Positions 1-10,780 of a stretch of DNA of 64,000 nucleotides are shown one piece after another. The notes beneath the pieces were generated by a model, which did not search any database, was not told the DNA's origin, and saw only the letters and a program-made list of their open reading frames with translations. This DNA is from Alsobacter ponti (lineage in GTDB: Bacteria; Pseudomonadota; Alphaproteobacteria; Rhizobiales; Beijerinckiaceae): the NCBI RefSeq assembly GCF_024294805.1, contig NZ_JANCLU010000011.1, forward strand, positions 62,001 to 126,000, in the 5' to 3' direction. A program made the translations under genes and the position numbers. Every line of letters starts with the position of its first letter. The stretch's first letter is position 1.

Positions 1-1111
1 TGACGGCGGCGTTCATGCGCTTGACGTAGCCGCCATGGTCGGCGCCCCAGACGTCGATCATCACCGCGAAGCCGCGCGCGAATTTCGAGGCGTGATAGGC
101 GATATCGGACGCGAAATAGGTGTAGGAGCCGTCCGACTTGAGCAGCGGACGGTCCACGTCGTCGCCGAAGGCGGTGGCGCGGAAGAGGGTCTGCTCCCGG
201 TCCTCCCAGTCCTCGACGGGCTGGCCCTTGGGCGGCGCGAGGCGTCCCTCGTAGACCAGGTCGCGCGAGCGCAGGTCGTCGATCGTCTCGCGGATGCGGT
301 CGACCGGGCCGCTCGACAGCGACCGCTCCGAGAAGAACACGTCGTGGCGAATGTCCAGCGCCGCGAGGTCGGCGCGGATCATGTCCATCATCATGTCGAT
401 GGCGGTCTGGCGCACCAGCGGCAGCCACTGCGCCTCGTCCTGGGTCAGCAGCGCGTCGCCATGGGCGCGCGCCAGCGCCTCGCCGACCGGCTTCAGGTAG
501 TCTCCCGGGTAGAGCCCCTCGGGGATCGACACCGTCTCCCCCAGCGCTTCGCGGTAGCGCAGATAGGCGGAGCGGGCGAGCACGTCGACCTGCGCGCCCG
601 CGTCGTTGATGTAGTACTCCCGCGCCACGTCCTCGCCGGCGAATGCGAGCAGGTTGGCCAGCGCGTCGCCGAACACGGCGCCGCGGCCATGGCCCACATG
701 CATGGGACCGGTGGGGTTGGCCGAGACGTACTCGACGTTGACGCGCTCCGCCCCGCTCCGCGGGACCCTTCCAAAATCGCGACCCTGCGCCACGCAGGCC
801 GCCACGACGCGGCGGAAAACGGCCCCTTCGAGCCGAATGTTGATAAAGCCGGGCCCCGCGACCTCGGCCGACACGACGTCCGGATCCTCGGCGAGCGCGG
901 CGGCGATCCGCTCCGCGAGCGCGCGCGGATTGGACTTGGCTTCCTTCGCAAGCACCATCGCGGCGTTGGTGGCGAGATCGCCGTGCGAAGCGTCGCGCGG
1001 AGACTCGACAACGACCTTGCCGGTGTCGAGCCCGGGCGGCAGAGCGCCCTCGCGACCGAGCCGTTCGATGATCGCGGCGAGACGGCTCTGGAATTCGTCG
1101 AAAATGTTCAT
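1..1111 (-). CDS. argS: Arginyl-tRNA synthetase, N-terminal part (cut by window edge)
   Basis: Class I aminoacyl-tRNA synthetase that charges tRNA-Arg in the cytoplasm. The reading frame starts at an ATG (1111-1109) with MNIFDEF and stays open for 370 codons to the window edge, so roughly the last 200 residues of the usual 580 are missing. The HIGH-type signature is visible as [12 protein letters not shown], and the conserved catalytic-core block [13 protein letters not shown] lies close to the edge. It lies 99 bp downstream of dgt on the same strand, an arrangement known from other Rhizobiales. The identification is firm; only the C-terminal tRNA-binding region cannot be checked. Confidence 0.97.
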   Translation of the reverse strand, partial: MNIFDEFQSRLAAIIERLGREGALPPGLDTGKVVVESPRDASHGDLATNAAMVLAKEAKSNPRALAERIAAALAEDPDVVSAEVAGPGFINIRLEGAVFRRVVAACVAQGRDFGRVPRSGAERVNVEYVSANPTGPMHVGHGRGAVFGDALANLLAFAGEDVAREYYINDAGAQVDVLARSAYLRYREALGETVSIPEGLYPGDYLKPVGEALARAHGDALLTQDEAQWLPLVRQTAIDMMMDMIRADLAALDIRHDVFFSERSLSSGPVDRIRETIDDLRSRDLVYEGRLAPPKGQPVEDWEDREQTLFRATAFGDDVDRPLLKSDGSYTYFASDIAYHASKFARGFAVMIDVWGADHGGYVKRMNAAV

Positions 1112-1210
1112 GAAAGACGTGTGTCCCGGCGGCGGAGCGGTCCGGCCGAACGCAGCCGCGCGCGCGCCGGCGTTCCCTCGTGACCGCTTCCGTGAAAGTC
1201 GAACGCGCGC

Positions 1211-2485
1211 CTAACGCAATTCCGGGGTCGCGTCAAACAGCCGGCGGTGCTCGTCGAGCGCGAAGCGATCCGTCATGCCGGCGATGTAGTCCGCCACCAC
1301 GCGCGCCCTGCCCTCGGTCAGGAGCCCCTCCGCCGCCTTGCGCCATTCGTCGGGCATCGTCTCGGGCTCGGCCAGGAAGCGCCCGAACAGGTCGCGAACG
1401 ACCTGGTCCGCCTGCCGGCGCACGGCCACGACGCTCGGGTGCCGGTACATGTTCACGAACAGGAACGCCTTGATGTCGCGGTCGGCCTGGGCCATCGGCT
1501 CGGAGAAGGCGACGACGGGACGGCCGGCGTGGCGGATCGCCGCCGCGTCGCGCGGCGCCAATGCTTCGAGCCGCCGCTCGCTCTCGCCGATCACGTCCTC
1601 GACGAAGCGGGTGATGACGCGCCGCCCCAGCTCGTGAATGACCCGGGCCCGCTCGAGCCCCGGCCAGCGCGCTTCGATGTCGTCCAGCAGCTCCGCGATG
1701 AACGGGACTGCGCGCAGGTCATCGAGATCGAACAGGCCGGCGCGCAATCCGTCGTCGATGTCGTGCGCGTCGTAGGCGATGTCGTCGGCGATGGCCGCCG
1801 CCTGCGCCTCGCCGCCTGCGTGGCTGGCGAGTTCCAGGTCGTGGACGGCGCAGTATTCGAGGATGGCGGCGGGCACGCCGCGCTCGCGGTAGCGGTGCGC
1901 GGGCGAACCGTCCGTCTCGAGCAGCGGGCCGTTGTGCTTCACGAGGCCTTCCAGCGTCTCCCAGGTCAGGTTCAGCCCGTCGAAATCCGCGTAGCGGTGC
2001 TCGAGCCGCGTGACGATGCTGAGCGCCTGGGCGTTGTGGTCGAAGCCGCCATAGGCCCGCATGCAGTCGTGCAGCGCGTCCTCGCCGGTGTGGCCGAAGG
2101 GCGTATGGCCGAGGTCGTGGGACAGGGCGAGCGCCTCGGCCAGGTCCTCGTCGAGTCCGAGCGCACGCGCCAGGGCGCGGGCGATCTGGGAGACCTCGAT
2201 CGTATGGGTCAGCCGGGTGCGGAAATGATCGCCTTCGTGGAAGACGAAGACCTGTGTCTTGTGCTTGAGGCGGCGGAAGGCGGTGGCGTGAATGATGCGG
2301 TCGCGGTCGCGCTGGAATTCGCTTCGCGTCGGAGAGACGGGCTCCGGAACCAGCCTGCCGCGGCTATGGAACGGGTCGGCGGCGTATGGCGCGCGCCAGC
2401 GCCCGGCGCCGCGATGCGGGATCACTGGATCGCCCAAGTCGTGGCCTCCAAAGGGCGCGCCGGTTGAACTGCGCGCCATCGGCAC
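1211..2485 (-). CDS. dgt: dGTP triphosphohydrolase-like protein (HD domain)
   Basis: Member of the deoxyguanosinetriphosphate triphosphohydrolase-like family, which hydrolyses dNTPs to deoxynucleoside and triphosphate. The product is 424 aa. The metal-binding HD motif is visible as [10 protein letters not shown] (His123-Asp124), with an upstream metal-ligand His94 in LTHTIEV and the typical [18 protein letters not shown] block before it. I place the start at GTG 2485 because GGAGAA lies 7 bases upstream; an ATG two codons later (2479) is less well spaced. The gene is divergent from erpA, with about 80 bp between them, and is followed by argS. Confidence 0.95.
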   Translation of the reverse strand: MPMARSSTGAPFGGHDLGDPVIPHRGAGRWRAPYAADPFHSRGRLVPEPVSPTRSEFQRDRDRIIHATAFRRLKHKTQVFVFHEGDHFRTRLTHTIEVSQIARALARALGLDEDLAEALALSHDLGHTPFGHTGEDALHDCMRAYGGFDHNAQALSIVTRLEHRYADFDGLNLTWETLEGLVKHNGPLLETDGSPAHRYRERGVPAAILEYCAVHDLELASHAGGEAQAAAIADDIAYDAHDIDDGLRAGLFDLDDLRAVPFIAELLDDIEARWPGLERARVIHELGRRVITRFVEDVIGESERRLEALAPRDAAAIRHAGRPVVAFSEPMAQADRDIKAFLFVNMYRHPSVVAVRRQADQVVRDLFGRFLAEPETMPDEWRKAAEGLLTEGRARVVADYIAGMTDRFALDEHRRLFDATPELR

Positions 2486-2567
2486 TTACGTTCTCCGCGA
2501 GACGATTTGCAAGGGGGGCGCAGGTGTCGCGGCCTCTCCGCGCGTCCTGCCCCCGATGGAGAGCGCA

Positions 2568-2912
2568 ATGAGCGAAGTGGCCGAGGCCGCGCCCCTTACC
2601 GTGACGAAGAACGCGGCGAAGCGCATCAATGCGGTTCTGCAGGGCGAGCCCGAAGGCTCGATGCTGCGCATCAGCGTCAGCGGCGGCGGCTGTTCGGGGT
2701 TCCAGTATGCGTTCACGGTCGACCGCTCCCGCAATCCAGACGACATCGTCATCGAGCGGGACGGCGCGACCGTTTTGGTCGACTCGGTGTCCCTGCCCTT
2801 CCTCTCGGGCTCGACCTTTGACTTCGTCGACGACCTGATGGGCCAGTCGTTCCGCGTGGAAAACCCCAACGCCACCTCCTCGTGCGGCTGTGGCACGAGC
2901 TTTTCCGTGTAG
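2568..2912 (+). CDS. erpA: Iron-sulfur cluster insertion protein, A-type carrier
   Basis: A-type Fe-S carrier of 114 aa that passes clusters to apo-proteins. The three cluster-ligand cysteines are present: Cys42 in GGGCSGF and Cys106/Cys108 in the C-terminal SCGCGTSFSV. The open frame extends upstream, but the start is set at ATG 2568 because GGAG is 6 bases before it and the family begins at this point. It is divergent from dgt. Its position next to dgt and argS and its length fit ErpA; IscA is the alternative name within the same family. Confidence 0.92.
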   Translation: MSEVAEAAPLTVTKNAAKRINAVLQGEPEGSMLRISVSGGGCSGFQYAFTVDRSRNPDDIVIERDGATVLVDSVSLPFLSGSTFDFVDDLMGQSFRVENPNATSSCGCGTSFSV

Positions 2913-3057
2913 GTTCCGGGCGCGGGCTCCATTATCGTCCCGGCCGGCGCGAAACTGCGTTTCGTTCCGAATCGGCCGGCCCGAGACACCGGCCTTTTGA
3001 CGCGGGCGGGGCCGGGTTGTCCGGTCGCGGGCGCGTCGGTCGCCAGCGAGTTCGTTC

Positions 3058-3951
3058 ATGGACGCCCTTTTCATCGGCCAGACCTATATCGACGTGACCT
3101 TCCTCGCCGACCGGATGCCCACCGGCGACGAGAAGAGCGTGGCGCGCGACTACGCCGTGTCGTTCGGCGGGAACGCGGTCACCGCCGCCTTCTGCTGCGC
3201 CAAGCTGGGCGTGGTGCCGGACCTTCTGACCTCGCTCGCCGACGATTGGCTCGGGCGCATGTTCCTGGACATGGCGGCCAAGTACCGGATTTCGGTGCAT
3301 GGGCGGAAGGTGCGCGAGAGCTCGCTGTCCTTCGTGCTGCCGAACAACGGCAAGCGCGCCATCATACGGTGCCGCGATGACCATTATCTGCACCCGTTTC
3401 CGATCCTCAACATCGGAAACATCCGGGCGCTGCACCTGGACGGACACCAGGGCGACGCCGCAATGCATTACGCCAGGGTCTGCCGGGAGAGAGGCGTTCT
3501 GACGTCCCTGGACGGCGGCGGGTTGCGCGAGAACACGCATGACCTGCTCGGCTTCATCGACGTGGCGATCTGCGCCGAGCGCCTCGCCGAGCAGATGAAC
3601 CTGTCTCCGGAAGGTCTGCTGGCCTATCTGAAGGAACGCGGCGTCAAGATCGGTGGCGTCACGATGGGCGAAAAGGGCATGCTCTGGTACGACGAGCAGG
3701 GCGTAATCCGGCGCCAACCTCCCCTCGCGGTTCCCGCCTCGGCGGTGATCGACACCAGCGGCGCCGGCGACGTGTTCCACGGCGCCTATGTCTACTCGGC
3801 GATGCAGCGTCCGGACGCGCCCTGGCGGGAACATTTCGCCTTCGCCCGCGCAGCTTCCACCTATAAGATCCAGCACCTCGGCAACGAGGAGGGGCTGCCC
3901 TCGCTGGCCGACATCGAACGGATCGTGTCGGAGTACCGCGAGGCGGCCTGA
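3058..3951 (+). CDS. PfkB-family carbohydrate kinase
   Basis: Ribokinase/PfkB-superfamily sugar kinase of 297 aa. Phosphoryl transfer from ATP is expected, but the sugar is unknown. The family signature DTSGAGDVFHG lies at residues 232-242 with catalytic Asp238, and the N-terminal substrate motif VSFGGNAVTAAF is seen near residue 35. It is the first gene of a + strand pair with the large exported protein downstream (85 bp gap). The neighbours give no hint of the substrate, so no specific name is assigned. Confidence 0.88.
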   Translation: MDALFIGQTYIDVTFLADRMPTGDEKSVARDYAVSFGGNAVTAAFCCAKLGVVPDLLTSLADDWLGRMFLDMAAKYRISVHGRKVRESSLSFVLPNNGKRAIIRCRDDHYLHPFPILNIGNIRALHLDGHQGDAAMHYARVCRERGVLTSLDGGGLRENTHDLLGFIDVAICAERLAEQMNLSPEGLLAYLKERGVKIGGVTMGEKGMLWYDEQGVIRRQPPLAVPASAVIDTSGAGDVFHGAYVYSAMQRPDAPWREHFAFARAASTYKIQHLGNEEGLPSLADIERIVSEYREAA

Positions 3952-4036
3952 GCGGCCGTTCCGCTTTCTTCATGGTTTCTTGACTTGATGACGCGCCGGC
4001 CGCGCGAGCCGGTTCGCCGTTCCCGGAGATGCCGCG

Positions 4037-6007
4037 ATGACGCCTGCTCTTAGATTCCTCGGTCTCGCCGCCGGCGCTTCGGCGCTCGTCCTCGCCGCGT
4101 CGGCGGGGCTCGAGCGCTCCGTTCGCGGCGACGTGGACGCCCTGCTCGCCCGCCTCGCGCCGGATGCGTCGGTGACCCGGGACGCCGTGGCGGTCGATCC
4201 GTGGAGCGGACGTGTCCGGGTCGAAGGACTGCGATTCGCGCTGCCCGGCGGCACGCAGGTGACCATCGGCGCGGTCACGCTGCTCGCCGACACGTCTCTG
4301 CTCGGGCGGGCGCTGGCGGCCGAAACCGTCGCGCTCGAAAACGTCTCCATCGTCAGCGGACCGGTGACGGTCGAGATGCCCCGGCTGCAGGCGTCGGGCT
4401 CGAGCGCCTCGCGAGCGCAATGGCTCGAACTGTTCGACAAGGCGTCCGCCACGCCGCTCAGCCGGCGGCTCGCGGCGCTTTCGGCCGAGAGCGTCAGCGC
4501 GCCCGAAATCGTGATCCGCTCGACATTGGCGGAAGCGTCGAGCCGCGTTGTCTATCGCGACTTGCGCGTGTCCGGCCTGGCCGACGGCGTCGTCCGCTCG
4601 CTCGCGCTCTCCGGGGGCAGCCAGGAGGCGACCGCCTCGGGAAAGGCGCTGGCGCAAGGAGGCTTCGGTCCCGTCAGCATCAGCCAGCTCGACCTCGTAC
4701 AACTCGCCCGCTTCTATTTCGAGGCGGCCGGGCCCGAGGACCGCGCGGCCAAGCCGGTCTACGCCTCCTTCTCGGCCGAGTCCTTCACCTGGTCGGACGC
4801 CATGGGCGCGCGCTCGACGGTTCGGCTGGTAACGGGCAAGGATTTCCGCGTGCGGCCGGGTCGGGCGCCGCTTCTTCCCCTCATTACGGACATGGCCGCC
4901 AACAAGCCCGATGCGATGGACGCGGCGGAACGCGGCCGCCTGATGGGCGCGGTGGCCGACATGCTGGACGGCATCGAGATCGGCACCAACGAGCTGATCG
5001 ACTTCGAGATCTCGACGCCGGCTGGAAACGACCAGATCACCGTCCGCATTCCCCGCGTGGCGCTCAACGGCGCCGGCCCTGGCCGGCCGAGCGCGCTGCA
5101 GATCGATCGCTTCGAGCTGCGCGACAAGGATAATTCCGTGCGCATCGGCTCCGTGTCGCACACGGGATGGTCCTATAATCCGCTGATCGAGGCGCTGCGG
5201 AAACTTGCCGCGACGGGCGACCTCGACCCCGACGCCATCGATCCGCGCAGCTTCCTGCCCGATTTCGGGTCCCTGGTCATCCGGGACGTCGAAGTCGACG
5301 CGGCCGATCCGACGCTGTTCAGCAAGGACCGGTTCCGCATCGGCGTGAAGAGCGTTGAGCTCTCGGCCTCCGAGCCCGTCAATCATGTGCCCACCGCCGG
5401 CCGTTTCGCGGTCGACCGGGTGACCATGGCCGTGCCTCCGAAGCCGGAAGCGGACGGCCTGAAGGAGCTGGTGGGCCTGGGCTACAAGGATCTCGACCTT
5501 TCCGCGGCGCTCGACAGCCGGTGGATCGCCGCCACCAACGAGTTCTCGCTCAACCAGGCGCAAGTCCAGGGCGTCAACATGGGCAGCGTCAGCCTGACGG
5601 CGCTGCTCGGCAACGTCACCAAGGACGTGTTCGACGCCGACGCCACCATGGCGCAGCTGGCGGTGATGGCGGCGACCTTCCGCGAGGCGCGGCTGTCGAT
5701 CGAGAACAAGGGTCTTTTCGAGCGCATCGTGGACCGCGAGGCCAAGAAGCAGAAGAAGAGCCCCGAGCAATTCCGGAAGGAACTGGGCTCCATGGCGCAG
5801 ATGGCCGCCCCGATGATGCTCGGCAACGCCAAGGCCGGGGCCACGATCGGCGCCGCGGTGGCCAGGTTCGTGACCAAGCCGACGCGGCTCACCATCACGG
5901 CCAAGGCCAGGAGCACCGGCGGCGTCGGCGCGCTGGAACTGATGCAGTCGGGGGGCGACCCGGGCCAGATCCTCGACCTGATCGACGTGACGGCCAGCAA
6001 CGACTGA
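4037..6007 (+). CDS. Large conserved exported protein of unknown function
   Basis: A 656-aa protein that I do not recognise as any characterised family. The N terminus (about residues 5-25, LGLAAGASALVLAAS) looks like a signal peptide or membrane anchor, so the rest is probably periplasmic. The body is rich in alternating hydrophobic beta-strand patterns (for example VRVEGLRFALPGG), reminiscent of AsmA-like proteins, followed by a charged KKQKKSPEQFRKE segment near residue 575. The start ATG at 4037 has GGAG 8 bases upstream. It ends 24 bp from the convergent malic enzyme. The AsmA resemblance is only an impression from strand patterning. Confidence 0.8.
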   Translation: MTPALRFLGLAAGASALVLAASAGLERSVRGDVDALLARLAPDASVTRDAVAVDPWSGRVRVEGLRFALPGGTQVTIGAVTLLADTSLLGRALAAETVALENVSIVSGPVTVEMPRLQASGSSASRAQWLELFDKASATPLSRRLAALSAESVSAPEIVIRSTLAEASSRVVYRDLRVSGLADGVVRSLALSGGSQEATASGKALAQGGFGPVSISQLDLVQLARFYFEAAGPEDRAAKPVYASFSAESFTWSDAMGARSTVRLVTGKDFRVRPGRAPLLPLITDMAANKPDAMDAAERGRLMGAVADMLDGIEIGTNELIDFEISTPAGNDQITVRIPRVALNGAGPGRPSALQIDRFELRDKDNSVRIGSVSHTGWSYNPLIEALRKLAATGDLDPDAIDPRSFLPDFGSLVIRDVEVDAADPTLFSKDRFRIGVKSVELSASEPVNHVPTAGRFAVDRVTMAVPPKPEADGLKELVGLGYKDLDLSAALDSRWIAATNEFSLNQAQVQGVNMGSVSLTALLGNVTKDVFDADATMAQLAVMAATFREARLSIENKGLFERIVDREAKKQKKSPEQFRKELGSMAQMAAPMMLGNAKAGATIGAAVARFVTKPTRLTITAKARSTGGVGALELMQSGGDPGQILDLIDVTASND

Positions 6008-6031
6008 ACCGGGCGGTTCAACGCCGCGAGG

Positions 6032-8320
6032 TCAGCGGGCCTGCTGGGCCTGCGCCTCGACCACGGCCAGCGCCGTCATGTTGACGACGCCGCGCGCCGT
6101 CACCGACGAGGTGAGGACGTGCGCCGGCCGCGCCGGGCCGATCAGGATCGGCCCGATGGGCAGCGCGTCGGCCAGCACCTTGCTGAACTGATAGGCGACG
6201 TTGGCGGCGTCGATGTTCGGCATGATCAGCAGGTTGGCCTCCCCCGTCAGGCGCGACGAGGGCAGCTTGCGTTCGCGCACGAGCTGCGAGAGCGCGGTGT
6301 CGCCCTGCATCTCGCCGTCTACCTCGAGCTGCGGCGCGCGCTGGCGGATGAGACCCAGCGCCTCGCGCATCTTGACCGCGGAGGCCGTGTCGGCCTCGCC
6401 GAAGTCGGAGTGGCACACCAGGGCGATCTTCGGCGTGATGCCGAACCGTTCCACGTGCTCTGCGCACAGCACGGCGTTCTCGGCGATCTCCTCCGCGCTC
6501 GGGTTGGCGCGCACATGCGTGTCCGCCAGGAAGTAATTGCCCTTGGAGGTGATCACCAGCGTCATCGCCGAGAGGTCGCGGACGCCTGGCGAGACGCCGA
6601 TGATGTCGCGGATCAGCCGGAGCTTGGACTGGAACCGTCCCTCCAGGCCGCAGATCATGGCGTCGGCATCGCCGCGCACGACCGCGACCGCCGCAATGAC
6701 CGTCGTCGAGGTGCGCACCAGGGCGCGCGCGGCATCCGGCGTGATGCCCCTCCTCCCGGCGCGCTCCACGAACGTCGCCACATAGTCGCGATAGCGCGGA
6801 TCGTCCTCGGGATTGATCACCTCGAGGTCCTTGCCGGGACGCAGCGACAGGCCGTAGCGCTGGCAGCGCGCCTCGATCACCGCCGGGCGGCCGACCAGGA
6901 TCGGCACCGCGATGCCCTCTTCCAGCGCCACCTGCGCGGCGCGCAGCACCCGCTCGTCCTCGCCGTCGGCGTAGATGACCCGGCGCGCGTCGTCCTTTGC
7001 CTGGGTGAACAGCGGCTTCATGATGAAGCCGGAGCGGAACACGAACCGGGACAGCTGCTCCGTGTAGGCGTCCCAGTCGCCGATGGGCCGCTTGGCGACA
7101 CCCGTCTCCATGGCGGCGCGCGCCACCGCCGGCGCGATGCGCAGGATCAGGCGAGGGTCGAACGGGCTCGGGATCAGGGACTCGGGCCCGAACGTGCCGA
7201 TCTCGCCGCCATAGGCGCGCGCCGCGATGTCGGACGGCGCCTCGCGCGCCAGCCGGGCGATGGCGTCCACCGCCGCGCGCTTCATCTCCTCGTTGATCGT
7301 CGTCGCCGCCACGTCGAGCGCGCCCCGGAAGATGTAGGGGAAGCACAGGACGTTGTTGACCTGATTGGGATAGTCAGAGCGTCCCGTACAGATCATGGCG
7401 TCCGCGCGGACCGCCTTGGCCTCCTCCGGCATGATCTCCGGCGTCGGGTTGGCGAGCGCCAGGATCAGCGGCGCGCGGGCCATGGAGGCGACCATGGCGG
7501 GCTTCAGCACCCCGCCGGCGGACAGGCCGAGGAACACGTCCGCGCCCTCGATGATCTCGGCCAGCTTGCGTTTGTCCGTGTCCTGCGCGAACACCGCCTT
7601 CCAGCGGTCCATCAGCGCCGTGCGCCCCTGGTAGACGACACCCTCGATGTCGCTGATCCAGATGTTCTCGCGACGCGCGCCCAGCGACACCAGCATGTTG
7701 AGGCAGGCCAGAGCCGCCGCGCCGGCGCCCGAAGCGACGATCTTCACCTCGGAAATCGACTTGCCGGCGAGATTGAGCGCGTTCGTGACCGCCGCCCCGA
7801 CGATGATCGCGGTGCCATGCTGGTCGTCGTGGAACACCGGGATGGCCATGCGGTCGCGCAGCCGCGCCTCGACCTCGAAGCACTCCGGGGCCTTGATGTC
7901 CTCGAGGTTGATGCCGCCGAAGGTCGGCTCCAGCGCGGCGACCACGTCGACGAGCCGCTCGACTTCCTTCTCCGCGACCTCGATGTCGAAGACGTCGATG
8001 CCCGCGAACTTCTTGAACAGGACGGCCTTGCCTTCCATCACGGGCTTGGAGGCGAGCGGACCGATGTCGCCCAGGCCGAGCACGGCCGTGCCGTTGGAGA
8101 CGACGGCCACGAGGTTCTGCCGCGACGTGTATTCCGCCGCCATGTTGGGATCGGCGGCGATCGCCTCGCAGGGAGCCGCCACGCCGGGCGAATAGGCCAG
8201 CGCCAGGTCGCGCTGGTTGCCGAGCGGCTTCGTGGCCTGAATCTCGAGCTTCCCGGGCCTGGGGCTGCGATGATAGACGAGCGCCCCCGACCTCAGATCC
8301 TCGGACATGTTGGAAGCCAT
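6032..8320 (-). CDS. maeB: NADP-dependent malic enzyme with C-terminal phosphotransacetylase domain
   Basis: Converts malate to pyruvate and CO2 with NADP reduction. The 762-aa length is that of the fused malic enzyme type: an N-terminal malic enzyme half (residues about 1-430, with the block [14 protein letters not shown] and the nucleotide-binding region [13 protein letters not shown]) followed by a phosphate acetyltransferase-like domain (about 430-760). In this family the second domain usually has a regulatory rather than catalytic role. I choose ATG 8320 because GGGGG lies 7 bases upstream; a GTG two codons earlier is possible. It is convergent with the exported protein at 4037-6007. Confidence 0.95.
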   Translation of the reverse strand: MASNMSEDLRSGALVYHRSPRPGKLEIQATKPLGNQRDLALAYSPGVAAPCEAIAADPNMAAEYTSRQNLVAVVSNGTAVLGLGDIGPLASKPVMEGKAVLFKKFAGIDVFDIEVAEKEVERLVDVVAALEPTFGGINLEDIKAPECFEVEARLRDRMAIPVFHDDQHGTAIIVGAAVTNALNLAGKSISEVKIVASGAGAAALACLNMLVSLGARRENIWISDIEGVVYQGRTALMDRWKAVFAQDTDKRKLAEIIEGADVFLGLSAGGVLKPAMVASMARAPLILALANPTPEIMPEEAKAVRADAMICTGRSDYPNQVNNVLCFPYIFRGALDVAATTINEEMKRAAVDAIARLAREAPSDIAARAYGGEIGTFGPESLIPSPFDPRLILRIAPAVARAAMETGVAKRPIGDWDAYTEQLSRFVFRSGFIMKPLFTQAKDDARRVIYADGEDERVLRAAQVALEEGIAVPILVGRPAVIEARCQRYGLSLRPGKDLEVINPEDDPRYRDYVATFVERAGRRGITPDAARALVRTSTTVIAAVAVVRGDADAMICGLEGRFQSKLRLIRDIIGVSPGVRDLSAMTLVITSKGNYFLADTHVRANPSAEEIAENAVLCAEHVERFGITPKIALVCHSDFGEADTASAVKMREALGLIRQRAPQLEVDGEMQGDTALSQLVRERKLPSSRLTGEANLLIMPNIDAANVAYQFSKVLADALPIGPILIGPARPAHVLTSSVTARGVVNMTALAVVEAQAQQAR

Positions 8321-8455
8321 CGTCACACCCCCGGACGCACGCGATCCGCCTGTTTAAGCGCCGGAACCTCGACCGGTCCAGCGCAAACACGGGGTCCGGC
8401 GCGCCGCTCCGCAACCTGGAGTGGCGTCAGGCGAGGCTGGCGACGAAAATGAGGT

Positions 8456-8725
8456 TTAGCGCGGCAGCTGCCGCATGCCGGTGCTGTCGACGTGGGTGTT
8501 GAAATAGGGCTGGTCCATGTCGCGGACGCCCGTCGTCAGATAGCTCGGGTACTTGCGTTCGACCGAGTTGGGCGACAGGAAGAGATAGCTCTGGTCCTGC
8601 CGCGGCTGGGTCACCGGGGCCGGAGCCGGCTTGGCCTTGCGCGGCGCCGACTTCGTCTGCGCCAATGCGCCACCGGCGAAAGCCGTCGCGGCAAGGGCGA
8701 TCAGAACGGTCCTGGTGACGGGCAT
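8456..8725 (-). CDS. Small exported protein, function unknown
   Basis: An 89-aa product. The N terminus MPVTRTVLIALAATAFAGGA followed by LAQ is a good Sec signal peptide with predicted cleavage after AQ. The mature part is short, proline- and lysine-rich (KSAPRKAKPAPAP), and then carries an aromatic segment with YLFLSPNSVERKYPSY. The start is set at 8725 because GGAG lies 7 bases upstream and the signal peptide begins there; the frame is open nine codons further. It lies between maeB and aspS on the same strand. No function can be inferred. Confidence 0.65.
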   Translation of the reverse strand: MPVTRTVLIALAATAFAGGALAQTKSAPRKAKPAPAPVTQPRQDQSYLFLSPNSVERKYPSYLTTGVRDMDQPYFNTHVDSTGMRQLPR

Positions 8726-8802
8726 CGCAATACTCCACGTGTCTTGGCGCACAGAAGGCCCGTGTTCCCGTTGATGTCAAGTTAACGCTAGGGAGGATGG
8801 GG

Positions 8803-8832
8803 CGCGCCCGGCGCCGAAGCGGGCCGGGCGCG
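8803..8832 (-). terminator. GC-rich hairpin after aspS
   Basis: A 10-bp stem (8803-8812 with 8823-8832, loop of 10) lies about 10 bp past the aspS stop codon. On the minus strand it is not followed by a T run, so it is a weak candidate terminator; a T run is present on the plus-strand side only. Confidence 0.35.
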
Positions 8833-8841
8833 ACATTTTTC

Positions 8842-10614
8842 TCACTTTTCCGGCAGGTTGAGCCGGATGTGGAGATCGCGGAGCTGGCGGGCCGTGACGT
8901 CGGACGGCGCGCCCATCAGCAGGTCGAGCGCCTGCTGGTTCATCGGGAACAGCGCCACCTCGCGCAGGTTCTGCGCGCCGCACAGCAGCATGACGATGCG
9001 ATCGATGCCGGCCGCCATGCCCCCATGCGGCGGCGCGCCGTACTGGAATGCGCGGTACATGCCGCCAAAACGCTCCACCACCGTCTCCTCGCCGTAGCCG
9101 GCGATCTCGAACGCCTTCACCATCGCCTCGGGGCGGTGGTTGCGGATGCCGCCCGAGGCGATCTCGAAGCCGTTGCATGCGATGTCGTACTGGAACGCCT
9201 TGATCGACAGCGGATCCTGCCCGCGCAGCGCCTCCAGCCCACCCTGCGGCATCGAGAACGGGTTATGGGAGAAGTCGACCTTCTTCTCGTCCTCGTTCCA
9301 CTCGAACATCGGGAAGTCAACGATCCAGGCCAGTTCGTAGCGGTCCTCGTCGACGAGGTTGAGGTCGGTCCCGACCTTGGTGCGCGCCGCGCCCGCGAAC
9401 TTGACGAACTTGTCCGGGTCGCCCGCGACGAAGAAGGCGGCATCGCCGTCCTTCAGCCCGAGCTGGGCGCGGATCGCCTCGACGCGCTCGGGGCCGATAT
9501 TGTTGGCGATCGGGCCGGCGCCCGCGCCCTCTCGCCACATGATGTAGCCGAGCCCCGGCTGGCCTTCGCCCTGCGCCCAGGAGTTCATGCGGTCGCAGAA
9601 GGCGCGCGAGCCGCCACCCGGGCCGGGGATCGCCCACACCTGGTTCTTGGCGTCCTCCAGCATGCGGGCGAACACCTTGAAGCCCGCTCCGCGGAAATGC
9701 TCGGAGACGTCCTGCATCACGAGCGGATTGCGCAGGTCGGGCTTGTCCGAGCCGTACTTGCGCATCGCCTCGGCGAACGGAATGCGCGGCCACGGGGCCG
9801 GCGTCACCGGCTTGCCGCCACCGAACTCCTCGAACACTCCGGTGAGCACGGGCTCCACGGCCGCGAACACGTCGTCCTGGGTGACGAAGCTCATCTCCAG
9901 GTCGAGCTGGTAGAACTCGCCGGGCAGACGATCCGCGCGCGGATCCTCGTCGCGGAAGCAGGGAGCGATCTGGAAGTAGCGGTCGAAGCCCGCCATCATC
10001 AGCAACTGCTTGTACTGCTGCGGGGCCTGCGGCAGGGCGTAGAACTTGCCGGGATGCAGGCGCGAAGGCACCAGGAAGTCGCGCGCGCCCTCCGGAGACG
10101 AGGCGGTCAGGATCGGCGTCTGGAACTCGTTGAAGCCCTGCCCCTTCATCCGCTGGCGCAGCGAGTCGATGACGCGCACGCGCGTCATGATGTTCTCGTG
10201 CAGCTTCTCGCGGCGCAGGTCGAGGAAGCGGTACTTGAGGCGGGTCTCCTCCGGGTACTGCTGATCTCCGAACACCTGCAACGGCAGCTCGGCCGCCGCG
10301 CCCAGCACTTCCAGCTCGGTGACGAACAGCTCGATCTGGCCGGTGGGCAGGTCCGGGTTCTCGGTCCCCTCCGGGCGCTGCCGGACCTTGCCGTCGACCC
10401 GCACCACCCACTCGGCGCGCAGCTTCTCCGCGTCCCCGAACGCCGGCGAGTCAGGATCGATGACGCACTGGGTGATGCCGTAATGGTCCCGAAGGTCGAT
10501 GAACAGCAGCCCGCCATGGTCGCGGATGCGGTGGCACCAGCCGGAAAGCCGCGCCTGCGCGCCGGCGTCGGAAAGCCGAAGGCCGGCGCAGGTGTGAGAG
10601 CGATAGCGGTGCAT
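8842..10614 (-). CDS. aspS: Aspartyl-tRNA synthetase
   Basis: Class II synthetase of 590 aa that charges tRNA-Asp (possibly also tRNA-Asn; this cannot be decided from sequence reading alone). The order is: N-terminal OB-fold anticodon domain (residues about 1-110, [20 protein letters not shown]), catalytic domain with motif 2 ([16 protein letters not shown]), the bacterial GAD insertion, and motif 3 at the C terminus ([13 protein letters not shown]). The start is set at ATG 10614 ([12 protein letters not shown]), the family-typical N terminus; the frame remains open for 27 codons upstream without homology. It is divergent from rnd. Confidence 0.97.
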   Translation of the reverse strand: MHRYRSHTCAGLRLSDAGAQARLSGWCHRIRDHGGLLFIDLRDHYGITQCVIDPDSPAFGDAEKLRAEWVVRVDGKVRQRPEGTENPDLPTGQIELFVTELEVLGAAAELPLQVFGDQQYPEETRLKYRFLDLRREKLHENIMTRVRVIDSLRQRMKGQGFNEFQTPILTASSPEGARDFLVPSRLHPGKFYALPQAPQQYKQLLMMAGFDRYFQIAPCFRDEDPRADRLPGEFYQLDLEMSFVTQDDVFAAVEPVLTGVFEEFGGGKPVTPAPWPRIPFAEAMRKYGSDKPDLRNPLVMQDVSEHFRGAGFKVFARMLEDAKNQVWAIPGPGGGSRAFCDRMNSWAQGEGQPGLGYIMWREGAGAGPIANNIGPERVEAIRAQLGLKDGDAAFFVAGDPDKFVKFAGAARTKVGTDLNLVDEDRYELAWIVDFPMFEWNEDEKKVDFSHNPFSMPQGGLEALRGQDPLSIKAFQYDIACNGFEIASGGIRNHRPEAMVKAFEIAGYGEETVVERFGGMYRAFQYGAPPHGGMAAGIDRIVMLLCGAQNLREVALFPMNQQALDLLMGAPSDVTARQLRDLHIRLNLPEK

Positions 10615-10780
10615 GGGACGGTCCTGGGCGGCCGGCGTCGAACGCCGGCGAACTGGGTGAGGGCCTGAGGGCCCGAGTGGGGCGGAAAAACCCACAGGCC
10701 CCTGTTTTTGTCAAGGAGCGGCATGCCGCCGCGTCCGGCGCTCTGGCGCGCTCGCGGCGAACGCGCTATCAGGGCCGGCC

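Noticed and set aside
35-1183. Long plus-strand open frame opposite argS
   Set aside because: Arg/Ala-rich shadow of argS typical of high-GC DNA; the minus-strand frame carries real synthetase motifs.
3659-5770. 703-codon minus-strand frame opposite the exported protein and the sugar kinase
   Set aside because: Low-complexity Arg/Gly/His-rich translation without motifs, spanning two real plus-strand genes.
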